Counted from the first letter of the stretch, positions 22,523 through 32,304 are shown. The stretch: 64,000 nucleotides of DNA from Kocuria rhizophila DC2201 (GCF_000010285.1 NC_010617.1:1488001-1552000); one strand, 5' to 3'. Notes: generated by a model from the sequence alone, not told the origin. A program made the numbers and translations.

Positions 22523-23449
22523 TCACACCGCCAGGCGGCCCTGCTGGGCCCGTCGGACCCGGTCCGGCACCGCGCGCTCCGGGCGCCCGACGGCGCGGCA
22601 CATGGCCGCGGTCACGGCGGCCTCCTCCGTAAGCGGCTCACGGGGCGTGCCCCGCGTGAACCAGCGCACCTGGTCCACGGCCTGGAAGATCAGCATATCG
22701 AGACCCGGTGCCACCGCGCCGCCGGCCTCCTGCCACGCCCGGGCCAGCGCCGAGGGCCAGGGGTCGTAGGCCACGTCCAGCAGCACGCCACCGGTCCGAC
22801 GACGCCGCGCTGCCCACTCGCCCGCGAGCTCGTCCGCCGCGCGCGGGGGAAGCGTGGACACCACCACGTCGGCGCGGTCCAGCAGCTCGGGCGCCTGCGT
22901 CCAGGGGCGCACGTCCACCGCGGTTCCCACGGCCCGTGCCACGGACTCCAGGGACGCGGCCCGCGCGGGAGTGCGTACCGCCACGGCCACGCACCCGGCA
23001 CCGAGACCGTGCAGGGCCGCGACGGCCGCGCTCGCGGTGGCTCCCCCGCCCAGCACGACGGCGCTCGGGGCCTCGGGCACGTCCCCCGCCGCGGTCACGG
23101 CGGCCATGATGCCCATGACGTCCGTGTTGTCCGCGGTGACCGACCCGTTCTCGTCGAACACGAGGGTGTTGGCGACCCCCAGTGCCCGGACGAGGGGCGT
23201 GGTGCGGCCCGCCGCACGGGCCGCACGCGGCTTGAGCGGCATGGTCACCGAGAAGCCCGACCAGCCGCCGTCGGAACGGGCCGCGGCCCAGAACTGGTCC
23301 CAGGCCTGCCACGGGACGTCCCGGCGGGTGTACTGCGCGGGGATCCCGAGCGCGCCGTACGCGGCGTCGTGCAGCGCCGGGGACAGCGAGTGCCCCACGG
23401 GATGGCCCAGCACGGCGGCGCGCAGCACGGGGGTGGTCGGGGAGGTCAC
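22523..23449 (-). CDS. aroE: Shikimate dehydrogenase
   Basis: NADPH-dependent reduction of 3-dehydroshikimate. The substrate site GHPVGHSLSPALHDAAY, the SVTMPLK segment and the glycine-rich LGGGATASAAVAALHGLG are present; the C-terminal GLDMLIFQAVDQVRWFT is typical. 308 residues from GTG 23449, one base after the mltG stop. The upstream in-frame extension inside mltG is rejected. It is separated from aroC by a hairpin-bearing spacer. Confidence 0.93.
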   Translation of the reverse strand: MTSPTTPVLRAAVLGHPVGHSLSPALHDAAYGALGIPAQYTRRDVPWQAWDQFWAAARSDGGWSGFSVTMPLKPRAARAAGRTTPLVRALGVANTLVFDENGSVTADNTDVMGIMAAVTAAGDVPEAPSAVVLGGGATASAAVAALHGLGAGCVAVAVRTPARAASLESVARAVGTAVDVRPWTQAPELLDRADVVVSTLPPRAADELAGEWAARRRRTGGVLLDVAYDPWPSALARAWQEAGGAVAPGLDMLIFQAVDQVRWFTRGTPREPLTEEAAVTAAMCRAVGRPERAVPDRVRRAQQGRLAV

Positions 23450-23450
23450 C

Positions 23451-24662
23451 TCAGGAGCACTTTCCCTCGTGGTCGGAGCACCACTTCTGGTACTCGGCCA
23501 CGTACTTCTGGTGCTCCTCGTACGTCTTGGCGAACTTGGTCTCACCCGTGTCCAGGTTGACCGTGACCCAGTAGTAGTAGTCGTTCTTCTCGGGGTGCGC
23601 GGCGGCGGCGATGGCGTCGTCGCTCGGGGAGCCGATGGGACCCACGGGCAGGCCCGGGTTCGCGTACGTGTTGTACGGGTTGGACTTGTCCTTCTTCTCC
23701 TCGTCGGTGAGGTGCACGGTCTTCTTGCCCAGCCCGTACGTCACGGAGGCGTCGGACTGGATGAAGCCGCTGGTCTCGCCGTCCGGGTGGTTCATGCGGT
23801 TCTCGATCGCCCCGGCCACGGAGGGGTAGTTCTTGGGGGTGCCCTCGAACTCCACGATCGAGCCGATGGTCAGCACCTCGAACCACTTGTCCTCGGGGAC
23901 GTCGTTCTTCTTCAGGGTCTCCTTGGTGCGGTCCACCATCTCCTGGAGCACCTGCTCCGCGGTGGCGTCCAGGGGGAAGCGGTACTCCCCCGGGTGCAGC
24001 CAGCCCTCCAGGTCCGGGAACTTCTCCGGAACGCCGAACTTCTTCTTGTCCGAGGCGAGCGTCTCGAACTCGGACTTCTGGATGCCCGTGGCCTGGCTCA
24101 GGGTGGTGAGGGTGTCGTCAAGACGCTGGGTCTTGGCGATGGCGGCGTAGTGCGAGGCCTCGCCCTTGTCCATGAGCCGATTGATGACGTCTTCGGAGCT
24201 CATGTGCGTCTTGAGCTGGTAGTCCCCGGGCTGGATGAAGTCCTGGGGGTAGCGCTTCTGGAACTGGGAGACAAAGTAGGAGGAGTTCGCCACGATCTCC
24301 TGGGACTGCAGGTCCTGGGCGATCTGGCCCGTGGTGCTGCCGTCCGAGACGGAGAAGTTCACGTCCTGGTCCCCCGAGCCGTGGTAGTCCTTGCGCTCGA
24401 ACAGGCCGAGGGCCGAGCCCAGCACGGCCACGACCACCAGCAGGGCGGCCACGAACAGCGCAATGGCGGTGGCCATGGAGGCCCGGGAGCGGGTGCGGCG
24501 GCGCTTGCGCTGCTCGGGGGTCACGTCGTGGTGCTCGAACGTGCCCATGAGGCGCGAGTGGGGACCTTCGTCCGTGGCGTGCTCGGAGCCCTGCCCTCCA
24601 CCGGGTGCCCGGTGCTGGGGTGCCCCGTCACCGGTGCCATTGCGTCGCGGCTCTTCGCTCAC
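23451..24662 (-). CDS. mltG: Endolytic murein transglycosylase MltG
   Basis: Cleaves nascent peptidoglycan glycan strands at the membrane. 403 residues: a cytosolic polar N-terminus (about 60 residues, ending in the basic QRKRRRTRSRA), one transmembrane helix at about 63-88, a LysM-like domain, then the YceG catalytic domain. The catalytic glutamate lies in SIVEFEG, and the conserved NPYNTYANPGLPVGPIGSPS follows. GTG 24662 has GGAGAG at good spacing. Order mltG-aroE after ruvX matches mycobacteria. Confidence 0.95.
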   Translation of the reverse strand: MSEEPRRNGTGDGAPQHRAPGGGQGSEHATDEGPHSRLMGTFEHHDVTPEQRKRRRTRSRASMATAIALFVAALLVVVAVLGSALGLFERKDYHGSGDQDVNFSVSDGSTTGQIAQDLQSQEIVANSSYFVSQFQKRYPQDFIQPGDYQLKTHMSSEDVINRLMDKGEASHYAAIAKTQRLDDTLTTLSQATGIQKSEFETLASDKKKFGVPEKFPDLEGWLHPGEYRFPLDATAEQVLQEMVDRTKETLKKNDVPEDKWFEVLTIGSIVEFEGTPKNYPSVAGAIENRMNHPDGETSGFIQSDASVTYGLGKKTVHLTDEEKKDKSNPYNTYANPGLPVGPIGSPSDDAIAAAAHPEKNDYYYWVTVNLDTGETKFAKTYEEHQKYVAEYQKWCSDHEGKCS

Positions 24663-24742
24663 GAATACTCTCCGTCCGCCGTTCTGGTGGTCATGTGGGC
24701 CGTGTCCGGCCGCGCCGCCCGGGTGGGGGTGGCGCGTCGGGT

Positions 24743-25240
24743 TCAGGCGTCCGCCGTGACGGCCTCGCCCGGCTCCTCACCGGTGCGCAGCCCCTGGTCC
24801 ACCGCGGTCTGCAGGAACGTCACGGCCGCGGCCTGGTCGACCCTGTCCATGTGCTCCCGCCGGGAGACGCCCGAGTCCAGCAGGGACCGGTGGGCGGTCA
24901 CCGTGGACAGGCGCTCGTCCACCAGGCGCACCTCGGTAGTGCACCCCCGTGAGCCTAGCCGACGAAGCAACCCGGCAGCGTAATCCCTGGCCATCCGCGT
25001 GGAATCATTCTCGTGCCCGTTGAGGCTGCGGGGAAGCCCCACGTAGACCGTGCGGACGTCGCGCTGCTCGCAGAGCTTGGTGATGATCTTCACATCGAAG
25101 GCTTTGCGGGGGTTGGGGTCCCGCGTGAGCGTCTGGTGCGGGGTGGCCAGGACGCAGTCCGGGTCGGTCAGGGCGATTCCCACCCTGACCGTTCCCACGT
25201 CCACGCCCATGCGCACCCCGCGCACGAAGGCCTCGGGCAT
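24743..25240 (-). CDS. ruvX: YqgF/RuvX family pre-16S rRNA nuclease
   Basis: RNase H-fold nuclease implicated in 16S rRNA 5'-end maturation. The first catalytic Asp is in RMGVDVGTVRVGIAL; VYVGLPRSLNG and RLVDERLSTVTAHR carry the other conserved residues, and HMDRVDQAAAVTFLQT the last. 165 residues from ATG 25240, which shares a base with the alaS stop (TGATG). Confidence 0.93.
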   Translation of the reverse strand: MPEAFVRGVRMGVDVGTVRVGIALTDPDCVLATPHQTLTRDPNPRKAFDVKIITKLCEQRDVRTVYVGLPRSLNGHENDSTRMARDYAAGLLRRLGSRGCTTEVRLVDERLSTVTAHRSLLDSGVSRREHMDRVDQAAAVTFLQTAVDQGLRTGEEPGEAVTADA

Positions 25241-27927
25241 CAGCCCGCCGTGCTCTGGATCTGCCGACGGATCGCGGCCAGGGCGTCGGGGATCTTCGCG
25301 GCGTCGGAACCGCCGCCCTGGGCGACGTCCGGCTTGCCGCCGCCACCGCCGCCGAGCGTGGTGGCCGCGGTGCGCACGAGCTGCCCGGCCGCGAGACCGG
25401 CGTCCCGGGCGGCGTCGTTGACCGCGACGACCACGAGCGGGCGGTCGTTGGCCACACCGGTGACCGCGGCCACGGCGGGCTCGGAGCCCAGCCGCGTGCG
25501 CAGGTCCAGCGCGAGGGAGCGCAGCGCGTCCGCGGAGGCGATCTCCCCGGCGTCGTGCAGCACGGCGGTGACGGGACCGACGCGCTCGGCGTCGCGCGCG
25601 AGCTGGCCGGCCTGGGCCTGCAGCTGCTGCTGGCGCAGGCCCGCGAGCTGACGCTCGGTCTCCTTGAGCTTGTCCAGGGTGGCCGCGAGCCGCTCGGGCA
25701 GCTCGGCGCTGGACTGCACCTTGAGCATCCCGGTGAGCTGGTTGACCAGGGTGCGCTCCGCCGCCAGGTGGTTGAACGAGTTCAGGCCCACGAGCGCCTC
25801 GACGCGCCGGTTGCCCGAGCCCACGGACTGCTCCGAGACGAGCGAGAGCGAACCGAGCTGGGACGTGGAGCCCACGTGGGTGCCGCCGCACAGCTCACGG
25901 GACCACGGGCCGTTCATCTCGACCACGCGCACCTCGTCCCCGTACTTCTCACCGAACAGGGACATGGCGCCCAGCTTCTTGGCCTCGGCCAGCGGCATCT
26001 CGCGGGTGACCACCTCGAAGTCGTCGCGGATCGCGGTGTTCGCGATCTGCTCGATCTCCTGGATCTGACCCGCGTTCAGGGCCTCGCCGTGGGAGAAGTC
26101 GAAGCGCAGGTAGCCCTCCTTGTTGAAGGAGCCGCGCTGGACGGCGTCGGGGCCCAGGACGTCGTGCAGGGCCGCGTGGATCACGTGGGTGCCGGAGTGG
26201 GCGGCCTCGCCGTCGTGGCGGCGGCGCGAGTCCACCCGGGCGGTGACCTCGTCCCCCACGAGCACCTGGCCCGCGGAGACCGTGACCTTGTGCACGGACA
26301 GACCCTTGACCGGCTGCTGGACGTCCTCCACGGTGAGCTGCGCCCCGTCCGAGGAGTCGATGGTGCCCACGTCCGCGGCCTGACCGCCGGCCTCCGCGTA
26401 GAACGGGGTGCGTTCCAGCACGACCTCCACGTGCTCACCCTCGCTCGCGGCGGGCACGGAGACGCCGCCGGAGAGGATCGCGCGCACGGTGGTGGGGGTC
26501 ACCAGCTCGGTGTAGCCAGTGAACTCGCTGCCGTGGTCGTCCAGCATCCGGCGCAGCTCGGAGAGGTCCGCCAGGGCGCCCTTCTTGGCGCGGGCGTCCT
26601 CCTGGGCACGCTGGCGCTGCTCGGCCATCAGGGCACGGAAGGCGGTCTCGTCCACGGACACACCGGCCTCCTCCGCCATCTCCAGCGTGAGGTCGATGGG
26701 GAAGCCGAAGGTGTCGTGCAGGGCGAACGCGTCCGCGCCGCTCAGGGCCCGCTGCTCACCCTTGGCCACCTCCACGGCGTGCTCCAGGCGGGTGGTGCCG
26801 GACTCGATGGTCTTGAGGAACGCCCGCTCCTCCGCGTAGGCGATCCGCGAGATCCGCTCGAAGTCCTCCGCCACGACCGGGTAGACGCCCTTCATGGCGT
26901 CCCGGGACTCGGGCAGCAGCACGGGCAGGCACGGCTCGGTCACGCCCAGCAGACGCATGGCGCGCACCGCGCGGCGCAGCAGCCGGCGCAGGATGTAGCC
27001 GCGGCCCTCGTTGCCGGGGGTCACGCCGTCCGCGATGAGCATCAGCGAGGAGCGCACGTGGTCCGCGACCACGCGCATCCGGACGTCGTCGTCGTAGCCC
27101 TGCTCACCGGCCTTCTCGGCGCCGTGGTACGTACGGCCGGAGAGCTTTGCCGCGGCGTCGAGCACGGGGCGGACCTGGTCCGTCTCGTAGAAGTTCTCCA
27201 CGCCCTGCAGCAGCATGGCCAGGCGCTCCACGCCGAGGCCGGTGTCGATGTTCTTGCGCGGCAGTTCGCCGAGGATCTCGTAGTCCTTGCCGTTGCCCTC
27301 GCCGCGCTGGTACTGCATGAACACGAGGTTCCAGATCTCGATGTAGCGGTCGTCGTCCACCGCCGGGCCGCCGTCCTTGCCGTAGCGCGGGCCGCGGTCG
27401 TAAAAGATCTCGGAGTCCGGACCGGCCGGGCCCGGCTGGCCGGTGTCCCAGTAGTTCTCGTCCCGGCCCATGCGCTGGATCCGCTGTGCCGGCAGGCCCA
27501 CGGTGTCGTGCCACAGGTCGTAGGACTCCTGGTCCCCCTCGTACACGGTGACCCACAGCCGCTCGGGGTCCAGGCCGAAGCCGCCCTGCTCGGGCGCGGT
27601 GGTCAGCAGCTCCCACGCCATGGGAATGGCCTGGGACTTGAAGTAGTCGCCGAATGAGAAGTTTCCGGCCATCTGGAAGAACGTGCCGTGGCGGGCGGTC
27701 TTGCCCACCTCGTCGATGTCCAGGGTGCGGATGCACTTCTGCACGGAGGTGGCCCGCTGGTACGGGGGCGTCTCCTGGCCCAGGAAGTACGGGATGAACG
27801 GCACCATGCCGGCGATGGTGAACATGGCACCGGGCTGCTGCGACACCAGGGACGCCGAGGGCACCACGTGGTGGTCCCTGGCCTCGAAGTAGCTCAGCCA
27901 GCGCTGGGTGATCTCGTGAGAGAGCAT
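25240..27927 (-). CDS. alaS: Alanyl-tRNA synthetase
   Basis: Charges tRNA-Ala. 895 residues, full length: catalytic domain starting LSHEITQRWLSYFEARDH, motif-2 region RHGTFFQMAGNFSFGDYFK, editing domain with zinc-type HSGTHVIHAALHDVLG and CGGTHVGST, and the C-Ala domain ending in a Gly-rich GGGGGGKPDVAQGGG segment. ATG overlaps the stop of the upstream small membrane-protein gene (TAATG). Confidence 0.98.
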   Translation of the reverse strand: MLSHEITQRWLSYFEARDHHVVPSASLVSQQPGAMFTIAGMVPFIPYFLGQETPPYQRATSVQKCIRTLDIDEVGKTARHGTFFQMAGNFSFGDYFKSQAIPMAWELLTTAPEQGGFGLDPERLWVTVYEGDQESYDLWHDTVGLPAQRIQRMGRDENYWDTGQPGPAGPDSEIFYDRGPRYGKDGGPAVDDDRYIEIWNLVFMQYQRGEGNGKDYEILGELPRKNIDTGLGVERLAMLLQGVENFYETDQVRPVLDAAAKLSGRTYHGAEKAGEQGYDDDVRMRVVADHVRSSLMLIADGVTPGNEGRGYILRRLLRRAVRAMRLLGVTEPCLPVLLPESRDAMKGVYPVVAEDFERISRIAYAEERAFLKTIESGTTRLEHAVEVAKGEQRALSGADAFALHDTFGFPIDLTLEMAEEAGVSVDETAFRALMAEQRQRAQEDARAKKGALADLSELRRMLDDHGSEFTGYTELVTPTTVRAILSGGVSVPAASEGEHVEVVLERTPFYAEAGGQAADVGTIDSSDGAQLTVEDVQQPVKGLSVHKVTVSAGQVLVGDEVTARVDSRRRHDGEAAHSGTHVIHAALHDVLGPDAVQRGSFNKEGYLRFDFSHGEALNAGQIQEIEQIANTAIRDDFEVVTREMPLAEAKKLGAMSLFGEKYGDEVRVVEMNGPWSRELCGGTHVGSTSQLGSLSLVSEQSVGSGNRRVEALVGLNSFNHLAAERTLVNQLTGMLKVQSSAELPERLAATLDKLKETERQLAGLRQQQLQAQAGQLARDAERVGPVTAVLHDAGEIASADALRSLALDLRTRLGSEPAVAAVTGVANDRPLVVVAVNDAARDAGLAAGQLVRTAATTLGGGGGGKPDVAQGGGSDAAKIPDALAAIRRQIQSTAG

Positions 27928-28379
27928 TACCGCTCGTTTCCTTCCGAAGGGACGTGGTCGATGACCCGGCCCCGGGGGTCCTCCGGGCCGGTCGAGGGGT
28001 CGTGCGAGGCAACGGGGTGCCAGGGGACGCCCGCCGGGGGCACGGCGGCGTCGGCGGGGTGGTTGGCGGTGTGGTCCACGGGCGAGCGCACGCCGAACTG
28101 CTGCTGCAGCTGCGCCTCGCGCTCGTCCATGCCCGCGCGCACGCGGGCCGCGAACTCGCCGAAGCGGCGGGCGGCGGAGCGCAGGGTGTCGACGGCGCCC
28201 GGGCGCGGCCGGTGCGCCACGTCACCGGTGCCGGTGCGCGCCACCGCGGTCTGCTCGGGGCTGCCCTGGACCGCACGCGCCAGGGACTGCCGGGCCGCGG
28301 GATCGGAGGCGACGCGCGTGGCCGCCCCGCCCACGAGGGCTCCGGCGGCGAGCAGCGCGAGTTTGGACCACATGCCCAT
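27927..28379 (-). CDS. Small membrane-associated protein between rpsD and alaS (DUF6167-like)
   Basis: A 150-residue protein with a single N-terminal hydrophobic segment (KLALLAAGALVGGAAT), an amphipathic helix (DTLRSAARRFGEFAARVRAGMDEREAQLQQ) and a Pro-rich polar tail. It sits between a DUF948 gene and alaS, the arrangement seen in many actinobacteria, where it is usually called DUF6167. No catalytic motif is visible. The stop overlaps the alaS ATG. Function unknown; perhaps a partner of the DUF948 protein. Confidence 0.7.
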   Translation of the reverse strand: MGMWSKLALLAAGALVGGAATRVASDPAARQSLARAVQGSPEQTAVARTGTGDVAHRPRPGAVDTLRSAARRFGEFAARVRAGMDEREAQLQQQFGVRSPVDHTANHPADAAVPPAGVPWHPVASHDPSTGPEDPRGRVIDHVPSEGNER

Positions 28380-28381
28380 GA

Positions 28382-28864
28382 TCAGCTCCTGGATTCCGTG
28401 GGGTGGGCGGCCTCGGCGGGGCCCGCCGCCGGGCCGGAGCCGGTGTCCGCCGCGGCGTCGGGCGCATGCCCGGTCCCTGAGGTTCCCTCCTGGGGGCGGG
28501 TCTGGGCACCGGTGGCACCCGGCTGGGGTGAGAACGCCCGGCGCAGCCCGTGCGAGAAGGACGCCACCTTGATCAGCGGCTGCCCCACCGTGGAGGCCAC
28601 CAGCGAGGACAGCGCGGAGACGTTCGCGGAGGCGTCCGAGACGTTGGAGGTGATCCCGTCCACCTTCTCCAGCTGGGTGTTGGTGGTGCTGACCGTGCGG
28701 GTGACCTCGTCGATCAGGGGCGTGGTGCCGTCGTTGATCGAGCGGATGGTCAGGCGCAGCTCGTCGAACACGCGACCCAGCTTCACGATCGGCAGCGCCA
28801 GCAGGCCCACGAGCACCGCGAACACGAAGGCCGCGAGCAGACCGGCGATTTCCCCACCGTCCAT
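28382..28864 (-). CDS. DUF948 domain membrane protein
   Basis: A 160-residue protein: one N-terminal transmembrane helix (EIAGLLAAFVFAVLVGLLALP), then a predicted long helix or coiled coil with a methyl-accepting-like heptad pattern (VSTTNTQLEKVDGITSNVSDASANVSALSSL), and a disordered Gly/Pro/Ala tail. DUF948 proteins are common in Firmicutes and actinobacteria beside alaS and are of unknown function. ATG 28864 is followed within 2 nt of its stop by the DUF6167-like gene, so they are probably co-translated. Confidence 0.75.
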   Translation of the reverse strand: MDGGEIAGLLAAFVFAVLVGLLALPIVKLGRVFDELRLTIRSINDGTTPLIDEVTRTVSTTNTQLEKVDGITSNVSDASANVSALSSLVASTVGQPLIKVASFSHGLRRAFSPQPGATGAQTRPQEGTSGTGHAPDAAADTGSGPAAGPAEAAHPTESRS

Positions 28865-28926
28865 GGGTGACCACAACTCCGTCCATGCATCGTCATCGGA
28901 TCGGCGTGAATGCCGACCGAAGCGCA

Positions 28927-28932
28927 ACTCTA
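28927..28932 (-). promoter_or_regulatory. Candidate -10 element upstream of the DUF948 gene
   Basis: TAGAGT on the minus strand, about 65 nt before the ATG, with a TCGGAC hexamer 17 nt further upstream. A GGCACCGG/CCGGTGCC hairpin (28966-28984) lies just above. Weak match, so only a suggestion. Confidence 0.3.
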
Positions 28933-29043
28933 CCCAACAACTCGCACGCGTCCGAGACACCCGGTGGCACCGGAGACCGGTGCCCGCGGCACGCGCCGCA
29001 CCGTACGCGTCCGAGGGGCCACCTCGTACGGGGCCGCAGACGC

Positions 29044-29075
29044 GGACAGCCCGCGGTGGGAACCGCGGGCTGTCC
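29044..29075 (-). terminator. Terminator downstream of rpsD
   Basis: Perfect 14-bp stem GGACAGCCCGCGGT / ACCGCGGGCTGTCC with a 4-nt GGGA loop, 38 nt after the rpsD stop. It has no T-tract, as with most hairpins in this window. Confidence 0.85.
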
Positions 29076-29113
29076 GGTTGCCGCCCGACGAACGGGCGGC
29101 GGCACACGCAGGG

Positions 29114-29752
29114 TCAGGCCATGCGTGCGTAGTACTCGACCACGAGCTGCTCCTCGCAGGTCACGGGGACCTCGGAGCGCTCCGGCTTGCGCGAGAGCGT
29201 GGCCTGCAGCCGGTCGATCGTCACGTCGAGGTACGGCGGGGTGTCCGGCAGGACGTCCTGGTTCGCACCGGTCGCGGCGATCTGGAACGGCACCATCTTC
29301 TCGGAGCGCGGGTGCACGTGGATCATCTGACCCGGGCGCACGCGGTACGAGGGACGGTCCACGCGCTGGCCGTCCACCATGATGTGGCGGTGCACCACGG
29401 CCTGGCGGGCCGCGGCCATCGTGCGGACGAAGCCCGCGCGCAGCACGAGGGCGTCCAGGCGGGTCTCGAGCAGGGCGATGAGGTTCTCACCGGTCTGGCC
29501 CTCGACGCGCTTGGCCTCCACGTAGGCGCGGTGCATCTGCTTCTCGCGGATGTTGTACTGCGCGCGCAGCCGCTGCTTCTCGGTCAGGCGCACCTTGTAG
29601 TCGGAGTCCTGCTTGCGGCGGGCACGGCCGTGCTCGCCGGGTGCGTACGGGCGGCGCTCGAAGTACTTCTCGGCCTTCGGCGTCAGCGCGATGCCGAGGG
29701 CGCGGGACTTGCGCACCTGGCGGCGCGCACGGGAGCTGTTGTTCTGGGACAA
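29114..29752 (-). CDS. rpsD: 30S ribosomal protein S4
   Basis: Primary 16S rRNA-binding protein and, in many bacteria, an autoregulator. 212 residues with the conserved YFERRPYAPGEHG, the KQRLRAQYNIREKQ segment, and the S4 RNA-binding domain (ETRLDALVLRAGFV; RQAVVHRHIMVDGQRVDRPSYRV). The frame has no ATG or GTG at the right place: the start is TTG 29752, with GAAAGG 7 nt upstream. Two ATG codons just upstream are in another frame. The gene stands alone, not in an alpha operon, with about 200 nt of leader. Confidence 0.95.
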   Translation of the reverse strand: MSQNNSSRARRQVRKSRALGIALTPKAEKYFERRPYAPGEHGRARRKQDSDYKVRLTEKQRLRAQYNIREKQMHRAYVEAKRVEGQTGENLIALLETRLDALVLRAGFVRTMAAARQAVVHRHIMVDGQRVDRPSYRVRPGQMIHVHPRSEKMVPFQIAATGANQDVLPDTPPYLDVTIDRLQATLSRKPERSEVPVTCEEQLVVEYYARMA

Positions 29753-29963
29753 AGCATGCCTTTCATGCGGTTCGACGGCGTACGGGCAGGGCCCGCGTTC
29801 CGTTCTGGGTGGTACTGGCCTCCTGCGCGGGGGAATCGGTTCCCGCGGGAGAGGTGCGGATCAGCCGCAATCCGACGTGCCTAGCGTCCACCGTGTGCTC
29901 TCCGGGCCCGTGAGGGTGTCAGGGGCGCCGCAGGTCCACCGGGGACGTGCCAGCCAGCGTTCC

Positions 29964-29969
29964 ACTATA
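29964..29969 (-). promoter_or_regulatory. Candidate rpsD promoter -10 element
   Basis: TATAGT on the minus strand, in the AT-richest patch of the glpK-rpsD spacer, just after the glpK stop. If used, it gives an rpsD leader of about 200 nt, long enough for S4 autoregulation. No good -35 hexamer is visible, and I saw no clear glpK terminator here. Confidence 0.35.
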
Positions 29970-29975
29970 GCGGAC

Positions 29976-31496
29976 TCAGTCGACGTCCTCGTTCACCCAG
30001 TCCAGGGACTTGGTCACGGCCTTGCCCCAGTTGCGGAACAGCTTCTCCTGCTGCTCGCGGTCCCCCTCGGGATCCCAGCGCTTGTCCTCGGCCCAGTTCC
30101 GGGTGATCTCGTCCAGGTCCGCCCAGAAGCCCACCGCGAGACCGGCCGCGTACGCGGCACCCAGCGCGGTGGTCTCCGTGATCTCGGGGCGGATCACGGG
30201 CACGCCCAGCTGGTCCGCCTGGAACTGCATGAGCAGCTCGTTGGCCGTCATGCCGCCGTCCACGCGCAGCTCCACGAGGTCCTGCTGCGAGTCGTTGTTC
30301 ATGGCCTCGACCACCTCGCGGGACGGGTAGGCGGTGGCCTCCAGCACGGCGCGGGCGATGTGCTCCTTGCGCACGTAGCGGGTCAGACCCACCAGGGCGC
30401 CACGGGCGTCCGGGCGCCAGTGCGGTGCGAACAGGCCCGAGAACGCGGGCACGAAGTACGCCCCGCCGTTGTCCTCGACGGCGCGCGCGAGCGGCTCGAT
30501 CTCCTTGGCGTCCTGGATGATCCCGAGGTTGTCCCGCACCCACTGCACGAGCGAGCCCGTGACCGCGATCGAGCCCTCGAGGGCGTAGACCGGCTTCTCG
30601 CCCTCGATCTGGTAGCACACCGTGGTGATGAGCCCGTGGTCCGAGCGCACCGGGGTCTCCCCCACGTTCATCAGCAGGAAGCTGCCCGTGCCGTAGGTGT
30701 TCTTGCCCATGCCGGGCTCGAAGCACGTCTGGCCGAACATCGCGGCCTGCTGGTCGCCCAGGATGCCCGCGATCGGGACCTGCTTGAGGAAGCCGCGGGC
30801 GCGGCCCTTGCCGTAGACCTCGGAGCTGCAGCGGATCTCGGGGAGCATGGACATGGGGATGCCCAGCGTGTCGCAGAGGTCCTCGTTCCAGTCCAGCGTG
30901 TCGATGTTCATGAGCAGCGTGCGGGACGCGTTGGTCACGTCCGTGACGTGCACGCCGTCGTGGGTGCCGCCCGTGAGGTTCCACACGAGCCAGCTGTCGG
31001 TGGTGCCGAAGATGAGGTCCCCGGCCTCGGCCTTCTCCCGTGCGCCCTCCACGTTGTCCAGGATCCACTTGACCTTGGGGCCCGCGAAGTAGCTGGCCAG
31101 GGGCAGACCGGTGAGCTCGCGGAAACGCTCCTCGCCGCCGTCCCGTGCCAGCTCGTCCACGATGTCCTGGGTGCGGGTGTCCTGCCACACGATGGCGTTG
31201 TACACGGGCTCACCCGTGTTCCTGTCCCACACCACGGTGGTCTCACGCTGGTTGGTGATGCCCACCGCGGCGAGGTCCTCACGGGTCAGCTCGGTCTCCG
31301 CGAGCGCGTCCGCCACGCAGCGGCGGGTGTTGCGCCAGATCTCCTGGGGATCGTGCTCGACCCAGCCCGCGCGCGGGAAGATCTGCTCGTGCTCGTACTG
31401 GCCCACGCCCTTGATGTGGCCCGAGTGGTCGAAGACGATGGCCCGGGTGCTGGTGGTGCCCTGGTCGATGGCCATCACGTACTGCGGTTCGCTCAT
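29976..31496 (-). CDS. glpK: Glycerol kinase
   Basis: Phosphorylates glycerol to sn-glycerol 3-phosphate. 506 residues, normal length, FGGY fold. The ATP loop [18 protein letters not shown] and the glycerol-site region [12 protein letters not shown] are intact, as is the signature [12 protein letters not shown]. Last gene of the glpD-glpF-glpK operon, 46 nt after glpF, so uptake, trapping and oxidation of glycerol are encoded together. Confidence 0.98.
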   Translation of the reverse strand: MSEPQYVMAIDQGTTSTRAIVFDHSGHIKGVGQYEHEQIFPRAGWVEHDPQEIWRNTRRCVADALAETELTREDLAAVGITNQRETTVVWDRNTGEPVYNAIVWQDTRTQDIVDELARDGGEERFRELTGLPLASYFAGPKVKWILDNVEGAREKAEAGDLIFGTTDSWLVWNLTGGTHDGVHVTDVTNASRTLLMNIDTLDWNEDLCDTLGIPMSMLPEIRCSSEVYGKGRARGFLKQVPIAGILGDQQAAMFGQTCFEPGMGKNTYGTGSFLLMNVGETPVRSDHGLITTVCYQIEGEKPVYALEGSIAVTGSLVQWVRDNLGIIQDAKEIEPLARAVEDNGGAYFVPAFSGLFAPHWRPDARGALVGLTRYVRKEHIARAVLEATAYPSREVVEAMNNDSQQDLVELRVDGGMTANELLMQFQADQLGVPVIRPEITETTALGAAYAAGLAVGFWADLDEITRNWAEDKRWDPEGDREQQEKLFRNWGKAVTKSLDWVNEDVD

Positions 31497-31542
31497 GAGG
31501 TGACTCCTTCGTCAGATGTGTGTCTCGGTGCGTGCGGGGTGC

Positions 31543-32304
31543 TCAGCCGATGAGGTGCGCCGCCACGCCGGCGAGCACACCGCCCACCACGGGTCCGAGG
31601 ACCGGGACCCAGCTGTAGGACCAGTTGCTGCTCAGCTTGCCGGGGATCGGCAGCAGCGCGTGGGCCAGACGGGGGCCGAGGTCGCGCGCGGGGTTGATGG
31701 CGTAGCCCGTGGGCCCGCCGAGGCTCATGCCGATCGCGACCACCAGCACGCCCACGGCGAGCGGGCCGAGCTGGCTGGGGGTCTCGCCGAAGACCAGGAT
31801 CACGTACACCAGCACGAAGGTGGCGATGACCTCGGTGACGAAGTTCCAGCCGTAGCTGCGGATCTCGGGCCCGGTGGCGAAGACGTCGAGGGTGGCCACG
31901 CCGTCGTGCCCGGCGGCGTCGAAGTGCTTCTTGTACGCGAGCCAGCACACGACGGCGCCCACGAACGCCCCGACCATCTGCGCCACGAGGTACACCACGG
32001 TGCTCGCCGCGGTGATGGCCACGCCCGGGGCGTACTGGGGCTCCTGGCCCGCGAGCATGCCCAGGGTCACGGCCGGGTTCAGGTGCGCGCCCGAGGCGTG
32101 GCCCACGTACACGCCGGCGAACACGGCGAAGCCCCAGCCGAAGCTGATGAGCAGCCAGTCCGCGCCGTTGCCCTTGGTCCGCGGCAGCACCACGTTGGCG
32201 ACCACGCCGCAGCCCAGCAGCACGAGCACGGCCGTGCCGAAGGCCTCCGACATGAACACGGTGGACAGCGCCACCTCGGTCACTTCATTCACTGCACCCT
32301 CCAT
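31543..32304 (-). CDS. glpF: Glycerol uptake facilitator (aquaglyceroporin)
   Basis: MIP-family channel of 253 residues with six transmembrane helices. Both pore motifs are present: SGAHLNPAVTLG and GYAINPARDLGPR. The Asp after the second NPAR is the hallmark of glycerol-permeable GlpF rather than strict water channels. It lies between glpD and glpK. Confidence 0.97.
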   Translation of the reverse strand: MEGAVNEVTEVALSTVFMSEAFGTAVLVLLGCGVVANVVLPRTKGNGADWLLISFGWGFAVFAGVYVGHASGAHLNPAVTLGMLAGQEPQYAPGVAITAASTVVYLVAQMVGAFVGAVVCWLAYKKHFDAAGHDGVATLDVFATGPEIRSYGWNFVTEVIATFVLVYVILVFGETPSQLGPLAVGVLVVAIGMSLGGPTGYAINPARDLGPRLAHALLPIPGKLSSNWSYSWVPVLGPVVGGVLAGVAAHLIG

